Assembly: GCF_017104965.1 (NCBI RefSeq)
Contig: NZ_JAAGPR010000001.1
Span: forward strand, 372,001 to 436,000
Direction: 5' to 3'
DNA: 64,000 nucleotides
Source: Paraburkholderia sp. Ac-20340
Lineage (GTDB): Bacteria; Pseudomonadota; Gammaproteobacteria; Burkholderiales; Burkholderiaceae
Below, one piece after another: positions 18,849 through 27,477 of this stretch. Under the pieces are notes generated by a model that worked only from the letters and a program-made list of their open reading frames with translations, did not search any database and had not been told where the DNA came from. Within the stretch, counting starts at the first letter, position 1. Each line of letters opens with the position of its first letter. The translations under genes and the position numbers were made by a program.

Positions 18849-19119
18849 GATCGATCCAGTGCTTTTCGCGGGCGACCAGCATGAATTGCTCGACGTCTTC
18901 GCCCAGTTCGGGCACGCCCGGGAATTGCGTGTCCAGATGCGCGACGATCGCAGCGACCGTTCGCGTGCCATCGATCAGACCGCCAATCGCCGCGGCGCTG
19001 TCGTTCAGCTTGATCATGCCTTCAGGATAGAGCAGAACGTGGGCGTTCTGCGCCGGTTCGAACTGGAAGCGATAGCCACGCCGCCAGACGGGCTTGAGAT
19101 TGCGGTCGAAAGTGCTCAC
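18841..19119 (-). CDS. pqqD: PqqD, PqqA-binding peptide chaperone
   Basis: 92 residues, normal length for PqqD, a small winged-helix RiPP recognition element that binds PqqA and presents it to PqqE. Typical segments: a start [20 protein letters not shown], then [15 protein letters not shown], the conserved core of the family, and a C-terminal helix ending in [11 protein letters not shown]. Translation starts at GTG 19119, overlapping the pqqC stop in a GTGA arrangement, and its stop overlaps the TTG start of pqqE, which indicates tight translational coupling of C, D and E and probably near-equal synthesis. Confidence 0.96.
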   Translation of the reverse strand: MSTFDRNLKPVWRRGYRFQFEPAQNAHVLLYPEGMIKLNDSAAAIGGLIDGTRTVAAIVAHLDTQFPGVPELGEDVEQFMLVAREKHWIDLV

Positions 19120-19868
19120 AGTACGATCCCCTTGTGCCAGACGCGTTCGTTCGTGACCGTATGATACGGCGGACGGTTCAGATCGTAAGCCATCGTCATC
19201 GCATCGAGCATGGTCCAGAGAATGTCGAGCTTGAATTGCAGAATCTCCAGCATGCGCTGCTGGCTTTCATACGTCGTGTAGTGCTGCAGCGTGATCTGCA
19301 GGCCGTGTTCGACATCGCGGCGCGCCTGGCCCAGACGCGAGCGGAAATATTCATAACCGCGCGGGTCGATCCACGGATAGTGCGTAGGCCAGGTATCCAG
19401 ACGCGATTGATGGATTTGCGGCGCAAATAATTCGGTGAGCGAACTACTCGCGGCTTCCTGCCAGCTCGCGCGGCGCGCGAAATTCACGTAAGCGTCGACT
19501 GCAAAGCGCACGCCCGGCAACACCAGTTCCTGCGAGCGCAGTTGATCGGGATCGAGGCCAACGGCTTCGCCAAGACGCAGCCACGCTTCGATACCGCCAT
19601 CTTCGCCCGGCGCGCCATCGTGATCGAGCAGACGCTGAATCCACAGGCGGCGCACTTCGCGATCGGGACAGTTGGCGAGAATCGCCGCGTCCTTCATCGG
19701 AATGTTGACCTGGTAGTAGAAGCGGTTCGCGACCCACCCCTGAATCTGTTCGCGGGTCGCGCGGCCTTCGTACATCGCCACGTGATACGGGTGGTGAATG
19801 TGATAGAACGCGCCTTTGGCGCGCAAGGCCTGTTCGAATTGCTCGGGAGTGAGGGCGGGCTGGCTCAT
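19116..19868 (-). CDS. pqqC: PqqC, pyrroloquinoline-quinone synthase
   Basis: 250 residues; cofactor-less oxidase that performs the last step of PQQ synthesis, ring closure and eight-electron oxidation of AHQQ. It shows family segments [14 protein letters not shown], the active-site stretch [39 protein letters not shown] and [20 protein letters not shown] (His-rich active site). The start is ATG 19868 ([10 protein letters not shown]), giving the usual length; an in-frame extension of 11 codons upstream is less likely. It lies 105 bp after pqqB and overlaps pqqD by 4 bases. Confidence 0.96.
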   Translation of the reverse strand: MSQPALTPEQFEQALRAKGAFYHIHHPYHVAMYEGRATREQIQGWVANRFYYQVNIPMKDAAILANCPDREVRRLWIQRLLDHDGAPGEDGGIEAWLRLGEAVGLDPDQLRSQELVLPGVRFAVDAYVNFARRASWQEAASSSLTELFAPQIHQSRLDTWPTHYPWIDPRGYEYFRSRLGQARRDVEHGLQITLQHYTTYESQQRMLEILQFKLDILWTMLDAMTMAYDLNRPPYHTVTNERVWHKGIVL

Positions 19869-19973
19869 GTTTCGGTCCAATTCCAATGAAAGCTGCTGCA
19901 AGGATCGCTTCAGCAGCGTGATGCAAAGGCGGCGCGCAGCAAGCGGGGTTGTCGCCCGCGCGCCATGCCGGTG

Positions 19974-20885
19974 TTACAGATCGATGCTCATGCCGTCGAA
20001 GGCGACTTCGACATTGCGGCGCGCGAGTTCGGCGCGCTCCGGCGAGTCTTCGTCGAGGATCGGATTCGTGTTGTTGATGTGCGTGAGAATCTTGCGCGCG
20101 CGCGGGAATTGCTCGAGTACTTCGAGCATGCCGCCGGGGCCGCTCTGCGCGAGGTGGCCCATTTGCCGGCCCGTGCGCGTGCCTACGCCGCGGCGCTGCA
20201 TTTCGTCGTCGTGCCAGAGCGTGCCGTCCACCAGCAGGCAATCGGCTTCGTGCATGCGCGCGAGCAGCGCTTCGTCGACTTCGCCCAGACCCGGCGCGTA
20301 GAACAGCTTGCCGCCCGTGCGCGTGTCCTCGATCACGAGGCCGATATTGTCGCCCGGATGCGGATCATGCCGATGCGGCGAATAAGGCGGCGCCGCGCTG
20401 CGCAGCGCAAACGGCGTGAAGCGCAGATTCGGGCAGGGCGGAATGGTGAAGGCTGCGCCCGAAATGATCGGGTTCCAGCGCAGGCCGCCGTTCCAGTGCG
20501 TGAGCATGGGGAACAGCGGGAAGCCGGTGTTGAGGTCTTCGTGGACCATGTCGGTGCACCAGACTTCGTGCGGGCATCCTTCGCGCAGGCTCAGCAGGCC
20601 GGTCGTGTGGTCGATCTGGCTGTCCATCAGCACGATGGCCGCGATGCCGGTGTCGCGCAGTGCGCGGCCCGGTTGCATCGGCGCAAAAGCCTGCAGTTGG
20701 GCGCGGATATCGGGCGATGCGTTGCAGAGAACCCAGGATTCGCCATCGTCGGAAACGGCGATCGACGACTGCGTGCGCGCCTTCGCGTTGAGGCGGCCGT
20801 TACGGAAGCCCGCGCAGTTCGCGCAATTGCAGTTCCACTGAGGAAAGCCGCCGCCGGCTGCGGAGCCGAGAATGTGAATATGCAT
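19974..20885 (-). CDS. pqqB: PqqB, metallo-beta-lactamase-fold PQQ biosynthesis protein
   Basis: 303 residues, normal for PqqB. The N-terminus [19 protein letters not shown] is diagnostic, followed by [11 protein letters not shown] with the Cys residues that bind a structural metal, and a metallo-beta-lactamase-like fold with [16 protein letters not shown] and [11 protein letters not shown]. PqqB hydroxylates the cross-linked Glu-Tyr dipeptide intermediate during PQQ formation. Starts at ATG 20885, 95 bp after pqqA, with a GC hairpin in that gap. First of the enzyme genes in the operon. Confidence 0.96.
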   Translation of the reverse strand: MHIHILGSAAGGGFPQWNCNCANCAGFRNGRLNAKARTQSSIAVSDDGESWVLCNASPDIRAQLQAFAPMQPGRALRDTGIAAIVLMDSQIDHTTGLLSLREGCPHEVWCTDMVHEDLNTGFPLFPMLTHWNGGLRWNPIISGAAFTIPPCPNLRFTPFALRSAAPPYSPHRHDPHPGDNIGLVIEDTRTGGKLFYAPGLGEVDEALLARMHEADCLLVDGTLWHDDEMQRRGVGTRTGRQMGHLAQSGPGGMLEVLEQFPRARKILTHINNTNPILDEDSPERAELARRNVEVAFDGMSIDL

Positions 20886-20935
20886 GCTTGCTGAGAAAGA
20901 CTGCGGAAGGCCAGAGGGTATCCGCTCAAGAGAAA

Positions 20936-20957
20936 TAGCCCCGGCAGGCCGGGGCTA
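20936..20957 (-). terminator. Hairpin between pqqA and pqqB (probable attenuator or RNA-stability element)
   Basis: A perfect 10-base inverted repeat, tagccccggc then ag then gccggggcta, i.e. a 9-bp stem with a 4-base loop. On the transcribed (minus) strand it is followed by ctatttctcttg, a weak U-rich run. It sits 23 bp after the pqqA stop and 50 bp before the pqqB start. In other bacteria pqqA mRNA greatly exceeds the downstream genes, and a partial terminator or 3'-protecting hairpin here would explain that; this use is an inference. Confidence 0.7.
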
Positions 20958-20980
20958 CTCAGATACTGCTGACGCTGTGC

Positions 20981-21052
20981 TTAGCGGTTCGAAATGTACA
21001 TCGTGATTTCAAAACCGAAACGCAGGTCGGTGTAAGCGGGCTTGGTCCACAT
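20981..21052 (-). CDS. pqqA: PqqA, ribosomally made PQQ precursor peptide
   Basis: 23-residue peptide starting [13 protein letters not shown] and ending [10 protein letters not shown] (joined, this is the whole peptide). Glu15 and Tyr19 form the ExxxY pair that is cross-linked by PqqE and supplies every carbon and nitrogen of PQQ. ATG 21052 has a strong SD (aaggag, 7 bases upstream), expected for a peptide consumed as substrate. First gene of pqqABCDE; the promoter must lie in the 320-bp stretch between it and the terminator of the citrate synthase-like gene. Confidence 0.97.
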   Translation of the reverse strand: MWTKPAYTDLRFGFEITMYISNR

Positions 21053-21375
21053 GGCGGAACTCCTTGAAAAAATGGATGGGCAGGCGGACGTCCGGCAAAG
21101 CACTGACTCGGTCAAAACTACGCGGACACACCGGACAAAGGGGGAACGAGAGGCTCATGCGGGCAGGCGGAATGAACTGCACGCCCGACACGCTATGCGC
21201 CGCAATTCTCCTCGCGCGTATCGTATCAAATTTGCGCGCGGCACGACGTCGCGGCGCGCACGATCGGCCCTGAAAAACCGTGCAAAGCGCTGAAAAAGGC
21301 CGCTCGAAACACTCTATTTCGTTTGCCGCAATATTTGCCGGGAAATCGTCAGGAACGCGCACGAAAACCCGTACG
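21053..21375 (-). promoter_or_regulatory. pqqA leader and promoter region (no gene seen)
   Basis: 323 bases between pqqA and the terminator of the upstream gene. No frame on either strand shows coding character; short frames are Arg/Ala/Thr-rich. Only the pqqA SD (aaggag) next to 21053 is clear. AT-rich patches at about 21290-21350 (tattt and aaaa runs) are the best place for a minus-strand promoter, but no convincing -35/-10 pair could be picked by eye. Confidence 0.5.
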
Positions 21376-21396
21376 AAAAATGAAACGGCCGTTTCA
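21376..21396 (-). terminator. Rho-independent terminator after the citrate synthase-like gene
   Basis: Perfect palindrome tgaaacggccgtttca (21381-21396) forming a 6-bp stem with a GGCC loop, followed on the minus strand by attttt. It lies 12 bp after the stop at 21409, so it should end the citrate synthase-like transcript and separate it from pqqA. Confidence 0.65.
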
Positions 21397-21408
21397 GCGG
21401 ATCGAAAG

Positions 21409-22728
21409 CTAGATGATCTTGAAGAGGGTGGTGAACATGTCGGGGCCGGGTTGGGTGTCGGCTTCGGTTTTGCCGCTGCGTGTGCCTGTGCGTGTGCGTT
21501 TGGGTGCGGGTTTGCGTGCGTTTGCTGGATTGCTTTGCTTATCGCTTGCGGCCGGGCGGCTGCCCGTATAAACCGCACGCGGGCGGATCAGATGCGGATT
21601 TTCGCGCTGCTCCAGCGCGTGCGCGATCCAGCCCACCGAGCGGCCCAGCGCAAACAGCCCGAACGCGGCACCCACGGGCAGCCCTAAATGCCGCCGCACG
21701 GCAACCAGCGCGAGATCGAGCGACGGTTGCGCACCGATCAACGTACTGCCCAGGTCCATCAGCGTTTTCCATTGCGGATGATCCGGCAGCACGCGCGCGA
21801 GCAGGCAGGCGGCGCGCACATCGCCATCGGGATAAAGCGGGTGGCCGAAGCCGGGCAGGTCGTCGCCGCGTGCGAGGCGGGCGTGCAGGCGCGTTTCGGG
21901 ATCGATATCGCCGAGTTCGTCCCACAGCGCTTCGCCGCGCGCCGTCGTGGCGCCATGGCGGCCGCCCGACAATCCCGCGAGTCCGCCGATGACCACCGAG
22001 CGCAGACTGGCGTCCGTCGATGCGATGCAGCGCGCGGTAAAACTCGAGGCGTTCAGTTCGTGATCGGCGCACAGCACCAGCGCCATGCGGATCAATTCCG
22101 CGCCCGCTTCGCCGACGCCCCAGGCGCGAGCGCATTGTTCGTGGATCGGCGCGGTATCGGGTGCGGTGCGCAGCAGGCAGGCGGCCAGCAGGCGCACGAG
22201 ATCGCCGCAGCCTTGCATCTCGCTCGCCGCGTTGCGCTGGCCGATGGCCGTGGGCGCGTCTTCGCTCGCCACCGCAAAGAGCGGCAGCAGCGCCTGTTCC
22301 GCGTGTTGGCCGCGATAGTGGTCGAGCAGGGTGTTGAAGATATCGGGCGCTTGCGGCGCGTGGGACACGAAGGCGCTGTTTTTATCGCATTGCCAGAGCA
22401 GCGCGGCGATGTCTTCGAGACTGGCCTGTTTCGCCAGATCGAGCGCATCGACGCCACGATACGATAGCCGCCCGTCTTCGATCAGCGTGATGCCCGATTC
22501 GAGCACCGGCGCGCCCCAGTCCAGCGCCGCGCGCGCCACTTCTTTCGGATTGCGTCCACGCGCACGTTCGGCGGCGAGGCGCTCGACTTCAGCCGCGAGA
22601 TAACGGCTCTCGCGCGAGGCCGGATCGCTTTCGGCGCGCAGCAGGCCACGGCTCACGTAAGCGTAGAGCGTCTGGCGCGAGACGCCCAGGCGCGTGGCCG
22701 CCTCGGTCGAAGTGAGATAGATCGGCAT
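21409..22728 (-). CDS. Citrate synthase family protein with N-terminal MerR-type HTH
   Basis: 439 residues. The first ~60 residues form a MerR-like helix-turn-helix (YLTSTEAATRLGVSRQTLYAYVSRGLL). The rest is a citrate synthase-fold domain with SYRGVDALDLA, the catalytic His regions GGRHGATTARGEALWDEL and GFGHPLYPDGD, and the C-terminal RPRAVYTG. A Lys/Arg/Pro-rich tail of about 45 residues follows, which is not part of the enzyme fold. Whether it makes citrate or methylcitrate, or acts as a metabolite-sensing regulator, cannot be told; HTH fusions of this enzyme occur widely in proteobacteria without an agreed function. It lies upstream of pqqA on the same strand but is separated by a terminator. 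Confidence 0.85.
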   Translation of the reverse strand: MPIYLTSTEAATRLGVSRQTLYAYVSRGLLRAESDPASRESRYLAAEVERLAAERARGRNPKEVARAALDWGAPVLESGITLIEDGRLSYRGVDALDLAKQASLEDIAALLWQCDKNSAFVSHAPQAPDIFNTLLDHYRGQHAEQALLPLFAVASEDAPTAIGQRNAASEMQGCGDLVRLLAACLLRTAPDTAPIHEQCARAWGVGEAGAELIRMALVLCADHELNASSFTARCIASTDASLRSVVIGGLAGLSGGRHGATTARGEALWDELGDIDPETRLHARLARGDDLPGFGHPLYPDGDVRAACLLARVLPDHPQWKTLMDLGSTLIGAQPSLDLALVAVRRHLGLPVGAAFGLFALGRSVGWIAHALEQRENPHLIRPRAVYTGSRPAASDKQSNPANARKPAPKRTRTGTRSGKTEADTQPGPDMFTTLFKII

Positions 22729-22991
22729 GGTGGTTGGTCAATGACGGTTCGCTCGCATGGCGCCCAGCATAAACAAGCTCGCGGCTTCATGCCGTTGGTG
22801 CGATCCGCGCGTGCGCGTCAGGCGCTGAAATCACGCCATCGCGGCTGCAAAAACAACCGTGGCCGCGCTAAAACGCCGCAAATCGCGCCAATTAAAAAAA
22901 CTTACATCTGGCCGATGATGTTGCCATACTCGCCGTCCCCTAAGCTGTCCGCACATCGTTTCGAACCCGAAAACCCTATCGGATGGCCCAC

Positions 22992-23282
22992 ATGCATGCG
23001 TCTCTGCGATACCTGGCTGCGCTGGCCGCAGCAACCGTGAGTCTGGCCGCTTTCGCCGGGCCACGCCTGACTCCGCAACAATGCGCCGATTACCCGTTCA
23101 AGCACGTCGCGGCCGGTAAGGTCACGCATGCGCAATTGATGGGCGAACTGGCCGAACTCGAAGCGCGCGGCTATAACCCCGGCGACGACAACGGCGTCTA
23201 CCCGAGCGACCTGCAAGCCGCGCAAAAATCCCTGACCGCCGATTACGGCGCCGATTGCCTCAAGCTCCATCACAAGACCTGA
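22992..23282 (+). CDS. DUF4148-type small exported protein
   Basis: 96 residues from ATG 22992 (99 from ATG 22983). Signal peptide MHASLRYLAALAAATVSLAAFA, then a short mature domain with the DUF4148 pattern: THAQLMGELAELEARGYNP followed by YPSDLQAAQKSL, plus two Cys. Such proteins are abundant in Burkholderiaceae, are predicted periplasmic and have no known role. ATG 22992 has a GGA eight bases upstream. Stand-alone gene, divergent from the citrate synthase-like gene and convergent with the porin, from which it is separated by a bidirectional terminator. Confidence 0.75.
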   Translation: MHASLRYLAALAAATVSLAAFAGPRLTPQQCADYPFKHVAAGKVTHAQLMGELAELEARGYNPGDDNGVYPSDLQAAQKSLTADYGADCLKLHHKT

Positions 23283-23300
23283 TGCTTTATCGACGGCATA

Positions 23301-23336
23301 AAAAAAGGGCAGCGAAATCGCTGCCCAAACTTTTGC
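23301..23336. terminator. Bidirectional rho-independent terminator
   Basis: Hairpin gggcagcg-aaat-cgctgccc (23307-23326), an 8-bp perfect GC stem. It is preceded by six A on the plus strand (U run for the porin transcript from the minus strand) and followed by aaactttt on the plus strand (weaker U run for the DUF4148 gene). It lies between these convergent genes. Confidence 0.85.
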
Positions 23337-23365
23337 GTGTTGCCTGAAACCGTAAAACGCGTGGC

Positions 23366-24544
23366 TTAGAACGCGATCGCGATACCGAACATGGCGACGA
23401 ACTGATTGCCCGTCGACGACGCCGAGGTGTTCTGCGAGTCGCCGACCATCGCCACGGCATCGACGAGATCGCCCGCGCCATTCGCGCCCAGCGTCTGGCC
23501 CGAAGCGTGCTGATAGGCCTGAATGGTGTACAGCGTCGTGCGCTTCGAGAGGTGATACATCTCGCGCAGCGAAACCTGCTGATAGCGCGCGGCATCGTGA
23601 ATGCCGTTCGCCGTGGACGCGCGCGTGTAGCTATAGCCGCCCGACACTTCGATCGGCGTGCTCACGTGGTAGCTCACCAGCGCACCGTAGGTGTTGAACA
23701 CGGCGGTATCGGTGAAGAGCGAATGGCCGCCCGGACGATACACCACGTTCGAATAGTTCACGCCGAACAGCAGATTGCCGTACGTGTACGTGGCCAGCGC
23801 CGCCGCGTGCTGAACCGTGCGCGCCGACAGATAACCGGTATTGATGGTCGAATGCGGGAATGTGGCGCTCGCGCTGGGATCGAAGCCGCCCGTGTATTCC
23901 GTGTTGTCCATGCGCAGATAGCCGAGGCCAACCGAAAGCGGGCCGCCATCGTAACGCAGTGCCGCGCTGAACATGCTGCCGCTTTTCATGCTGCCAGCCA
24001 CGCCGCCAAAACCATATTGCACGCTGCCGCGCACGCCATGGATCGAAGGCGATGTGTAGGTAACCGAACTATTCGCGCGGATGTCGGTATCGAAACCGTC
24101 GATATCGCCCGGATGCGCGCCGGTTGCGCCGGTCAGGTAGGTGACCGGGCCGAGCGTGCCGGCGAGCAGATAGTACGGCGTGTACTGGCGGCCCATCGTC
24201 AGCGTGCCCAGACGGCTGTCCTGCAGACCCACGAACGCATAGCGGTTGAACGCGAGACCGGCCGACTGCTGCGCGCCGGTGCCCGGGTCGAAGCCTTCCT
24301 GCAGATCGAAAATCGCGTTGAGCGTCGAGCTGAGCTGCTCCGAGCCCTTGAAGCCGAACTTCGATGCGTACAGATTGCCGTTGCGCATGTACACGTTCGA
24401 GTGGCCGCCCTGGTTGTTCGCGTAGGTGATGGCTTCGTCTACGTTGCCGTACAGCGTCAGGCTGTTCTGCGCCATGACTGGCTGGGAGATGGCGGCGGCG
24501 CACACGAGCAGCGAACCGCCCCAGAAAAAGTGTTCTGATTTCAT
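23366..24544 (-). CDS. General outer-membrane porin (Gram-negative porin, OmpC-like)
   Basis: 392 residues with a signal peptide (MKSEHFFWGGSLLVCAAAISQPVMAQ) and a mature protein starting NSLTLYGNVDEAITY, the standard opening of betaproteobacterial 16-strand porins. Alternating amphipathic strands, a loop-3 region (LAGTLGPVTYLTG) and the terminal Phe (FGIAIAF) needed for BAM-dependent assembly are visible. It forms trimeric diffusion pores for small hydrophilic solutes. Start ATG 24544 with AGGG six bases upstream; an in-frame TTG two codons earlier is unlikely. The promoter is in the 170-bp gap after the dehydrogenase gene, which is AT-richer than its surroundings. Sugar delivery to the neighbouring periplasmic dehydrogenase is a possible link. 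Confidence 0.95.
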   Translation of the reverse strand: MKSEHFFWGGSLLVCAAAISQPVMAQNSLTLYGNVDEAITYANNQGGHSNVYMRNGNLYASKFGFKGSEQLSSTLNAIFDLQEGFDPGTGAQQSAGLAFNRYAFVGLQDSRLGTLTMGRQYTPYYLLAGTLGPVTYLTGATGAHPGDIDGFDTDIRANSSVTYTSPSIHGVRGSVQYGFGGVAGSMKSGSMFSAALRYDGGPLSVGLGYLRMDNTEYTGGFDPSASATFPHSTINTGYLSARTVQHAAALATYTYGNLLFGVNYSNVVYRPGGHSLFTDTAVFNTYGALVSYHVSTPIEVSGGYSYTRASTANGIHDAARYQQVSLREMYHLSKRTTLYTIQAYQHASGQTLGANGAGDLVDAVAMVGDSQNTSASSTGNQFVAMFGIAIAF

Positions 24545-24714
24545 CGTCAACCCTGATATCGACCCGGATGATGTCGGCCGCGCGGCCGGCGATTCCGGAT
24601 TCTGAAGAATTATTTGAACTGAGTAGTTAAAAATTGCGATGCTGATAAAGCAGCAGGGGCGCGTATGGTACGCGCCCCTGCGGGCCGGAAATCAATCTGT
24701 TCCGGCGTGATGGC

Positions 24715-27147
24715 TTAGTGCGTCTGCGGCAGGGCGTAAGCGATCACGTAGTCGCCGCGATCCGGCGACTGGCGTGCGCCGCCTGCCGAAATCACGATGT
24801 ACTGCTTGCCGTCGATCGTGTAGCTCATCGGCGTGCCCTGGCTGCCCACCGGCAGACGGGCCTTCCAGACTTCCTTGCCGGTCGAGCTGTCGAACGCGCG
24901 CAGGTAGTAATCCTGGGTCGCGGCGAAGAACACCAGACCGCCGCCGGTCGTCAGCGAACCGCCGATGGTCGGCATGCCGATCGGCGTGGGCATGTGCATC
25001 TGCACGCCGTAGAGGCGCGTGTCCTTGACCGTGCCGAGCGGCACTTGCCACGCCACGCTGCGCGTCTTCAGGTCGATCGCCGTGAGGCTGCCGAACGGCG
25101 GCTTCTGGCACGGAATGCCCAGCGGCGAGAAGAAGCGGTCCTTCGTCACCGAGTACGGCGTGCCGCCGAGCGGCACGGCGCCCATGCCCGCGTTGACGGC
25201 TTCGTTACCGTCCGAGGTGCCGCCGCGCTGCTTTTCCTTCACCAGATGGACCCACAGGCCCAGACGCATGTCGTTCACGTAGATCATGCCGGCGTTCGGG
25301 TCGTACGACAGACCGCCCCAGTTCATGCCGCCGAGCGAACCCGGGAAGCTCAGTGCGTAATCCGTGCCCGGCGCGGTGAACAGGCCGTCGTAGCGCAGGC
25401 CGCGGAAGGTGATGCGGCACATCAGCTGGTCGATCGGCGTGACGCCCCACATGTCGGCGTCCTTGAGCACTTCAGCGCCGATCTGCGGCATGCCCACGGA
25501 AACCGGCTGCGTCTTCGCGTACGGCTCGTTGAAGATCTTCGAGGGCTTGACGGGTTGCTCGATCACCTTGGTGAGCGGCTTGCCGGTCAGGCGGTCGAGC
25601 ACGAACAGCTGGCCCATCTTCGTACCGATGATCAGCGCCGGCACCTTCTTGCCGTCATCCATCGGGAAGTCGATCAGCGTCGGCTGCATCGGCACGTCGT
25701 AGTCCCAGAGGTCGTGGTGGACGGTCTGGAAGTGCCATTTTTCGGCGCCGGTGGTGGCGTCGAGCGCGAGGATCGAGCCGCCGTACTTCTCGTCGAGGTC
25801 GGTGCGCTTGACGCCCCACAGGTCGATCGCGGCGTTGCCGACCGGCATGTAGACGGTGTTCGAGGTCGCGTCGTAGGTCATCGGCGCCCACACGTTCGGC
25901 GTCGAACGCGTAAAGATCTTGCCGGGAGCCGGTGCCGCGTGATCGTCCGGATTGCCCGGATCGAACGCCCACTTCATCTTGCCGCTCATCACGTCGAAGC
26001 CGCGGATCACGCCGCCAGGCATGTCGAGCGCGACGTTGTCGGCGACGCGCCCGCCCACCACCACGGTCGTACCCGCGACGGTCGGCGCCGAAGTCAGCTG
26101 ATACAGCGGGCTCTTGGCGCTGCCGAGGCCTGCCTTCAGGTCGATGATGCCGTGATCGCCGAAGTCGTCGCAGAGCTTGCCGTTGTCGGCGTCGAGCGCG
26201 ACCAGCTTCGCATCGATCGTGTTCATGTAGATACGGCGGCGGCAGGCGGCGGGGTCACCCGACGCTTCGATCGCCGAAACCGGCGTCGAACCGGTCACCG
26301 TGGGCTGCACGAGCGGCTTGGTGCTGTCGAAGTAGGCGAGGCCGCGGCAACGTACCCAGACCGTGGTTTTGGTCGGGAATGCGTGGCGCCATTTTTCGGT
26401 GCCGCTGGCGGCATCGACGGCGATCACGGTGTTGTGCGGCGAGCACAGGAACAGCGTCTTGCCCACCTGGAGCGGCGTTTCCTGGTCTTCCGAGCCGCCG
26501 CCGTCCGGGCTGAGCGGCGTGTCGCCGGTGTGGAACGTCCAGGCGACCTGGAGATCCTTCACGTTGTCGCGGTTGATCTGCGCAGCGCCTGCGAAGCGGT
26601 CGCCGCCGGCCGAGTGGCCGTATGCAGTCCAGTCGCCCATGCCAGCGGCGCCGGCGATCGGCGTCGTGGTTTCGGTGCCGAACTTGCCGTGCGGCACGAA
26701 CATGCCGTACACGAACGCGGCGTTGAAGAGCGCCAGCACAGCGGCGATGCCGAAGGCCGCGCGGCAGGCCGGAGCCTTGCCTTCGCTCTTGCGCAGCAGC
26801 GGGATGAACAGCGCGAGCAGCATGCCGATCATCGAGAACATGAAGATACGCGCGTTGAGCTGCCAGAAGTCGAAGCCCACTTCCCACACGGCCCACAGCG
26901 CCGTGGCGATCAGGAAGACGAGGAAAATCGTGAAGGCGTTCGAGCGGCGGCGTACGAACTGCACGCCGGTGGCGCACAGCGCGAGGCCGGCCAGCAGGTA
27001 ATACCAGCTGCCGCCACGGGCGATCAGCATGCCGCCGCCAATGAGGAAATAAAGGCCCAGCAGCAGGCCGACGGCCCCTACCAGGGTCAGGCCGACACGC
27101 GCGGCCTTTGGAATCTGTTTATCTGAGTCTGTTGGTTGCTTCGACAT
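24715..27147 (-). CDS. gcd: Membrane-bound PQQ-dependent glucose dehydrogenase (glucose/quinate/shikimate family)
   Basis: 810 residues. The N-terminal ~150 residues hold five membrane helices (including GLYFLIGGGMLIARGGSWYY), as in E. coli Gcd, and the large periplasmic part is an eight-bladed PQQ propeller with repeated W motifs (ALDATTGAEKW, FDSSTGKEVW). Active-site-type segments are GGRVADN, TVHHDLWDYDVP and DMWGVTP. It oxidises aldoses such as glucose to gluconolactone in the periplasm and reduces ubiquinone in the inner membrane. Membership of the broad glucose/quinate family is certain; glucose as substrate is inferred from the overall resemblance to Gcd and not proved against quinate dehydrogenase. 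The cofactor is made by the pqq operon 4 kb away. It is transcribed alone, with an upstream gap of 330 bp that contains two small dyads. Confidence 0.93.
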   Translation of the reverse strand: MSKQPTDSDKQIPKAARVGLTLVGAVGLLLGLYFLIGGGMLIARGGSWYYLLAGLALCATGVQFVRRRSNAFTIFLVFLIATALWAVWEVGFDFWQLNARIFMFSMIGMLLALFIPLLRKSEGKAPACRAAFGIAAVLALFNAAFVYGMFVPHGKFGTETTTPIAGAAGMGDWTAYGHSAGGDRFAGAAQINRDNVKDLQVAWTFHTGDTPLSPDGGGSEDQETPLQVGKTLFLCSPHNTVIAVDAASGTEKWRHAFPTKTTVWVRCRGLAYFDSTKPLVQPTVTGSTPVSAIEASGDPAACRRRIYMNTIDAKLVALDADNGKLCDDFGDHGIIDLKAGLGSAKSPLYQLTSAPTVAGTTVVVGGRVADNVALDMPGGVIRGFDVMSGKMKWAFDPGNPDDHAAPAPGKIFTRSTPNVWAPMTYDATSNTVYMPVGNAAIDLWGVKRTDLDEKYGGSILALDATTGAEKWHFQTVHHDLWDYDVPMQPTLIDFPMDDGKKVPALIIGTKMGQLFVLDRLTGKPLTKVIEQPVKPSKIFNEPYAKTQPVSVGMPQIGAEVLKDADMWGVTPIDQLMCRITFRGLRYDGLFTAPGTDYALSFPGSLGGMNWGGLSYDPNAGMIYVNDMRLGLWVHLVKEKQRGGTSDGNEAVNAGMGAVPLGGTPYSVTKDRFFSPLGIPCQKPPFGSLTAIDLKTRSVAWQVPLGTVKDTRLYGVQMHMPTPIGMPTIGGSLTTGGGLVFFAATQDYYLRAFDSSTGKEVWKARLPVGSQGTPMSYTIDGKQYIVISAGGARQSPDRGDYVIAYALPQTH

Positions 27148-27477
27148 CGTTTCGTTCTCGAATGGAGGCTAAAGGCTCGCCTCGCAGTCGGCTGACCTGC
27201 GACCATTTGTAATGGGGCGCAACCGTCAAGCCTTGTGCTAGATTAACCAGTTGGTACATTTTATTAAGAAAAACGAAATCCTGCCCGCAAATTCGCAGCA
27301 CTGTGGTGCAAATAACCTTTACGGAAGGCCGAATAGCGCCCGCGAAGGGGCGGAGCGGATGCAGGCGGACGCGATGCGCCGCGGCGGCAAGGCCGCCAGA
27401 TCAGCTAAAAAGAAGGGGATTCGGCGAGGCGGCGGGCTTCATTCCCAAGCCCGCGCAAGGCGTCGATGCGATCGCGC
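27148..27477. promoter_or_regulatory. Gap upstream of gcd with candidate operators
   Basis: 330 bases without a credible gene. It holds two small dyads on the gcd side: ccatt-tgt-aatgg (27203-27215) and acca-gt-tggt (27246-27255), the latter in an AT-rich patch (27240-27285) suitable for a gcd promoter. Near the TetR stop there is a GC hairpin gcgggctt-cattccc-aagcccgc (27432-27454) with a delayed T run on the minus strand, perhaps the TetR terminator. None is proven; binding by the adjacent TetR protein is a guess. Confidence 0.4.

Noticed and set aside
20936..20957. Reading the pqqA-pqqB hairpin as a full terminator that would separate the genes
   Set aside because: The U run is weak and pqqB has no other promoter in view, so partial termination or RNA protection is more likely.
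21009..21578. Minus-strand frame of 189 codons over the pqqA leader
   Set aside because: It runs through pqqA and the terminator of the previous gene with Arg/Ala/Pro-rich sequence; pqqA in another frame is certain.
24718..27126. About 800-codon open frame on the plus strand opposite gcd
   Set aside because: Low-complexity Arg/His/Val translation without family features; the dehydrogenase on the minus strand matches its family over the full length.
27203..27255. Clear -35/-10 promoter for gcd
   Set aside because: A ttgacg box is present on the minus strand, but no good -10 at 16-18 bases; not called as a promoter.
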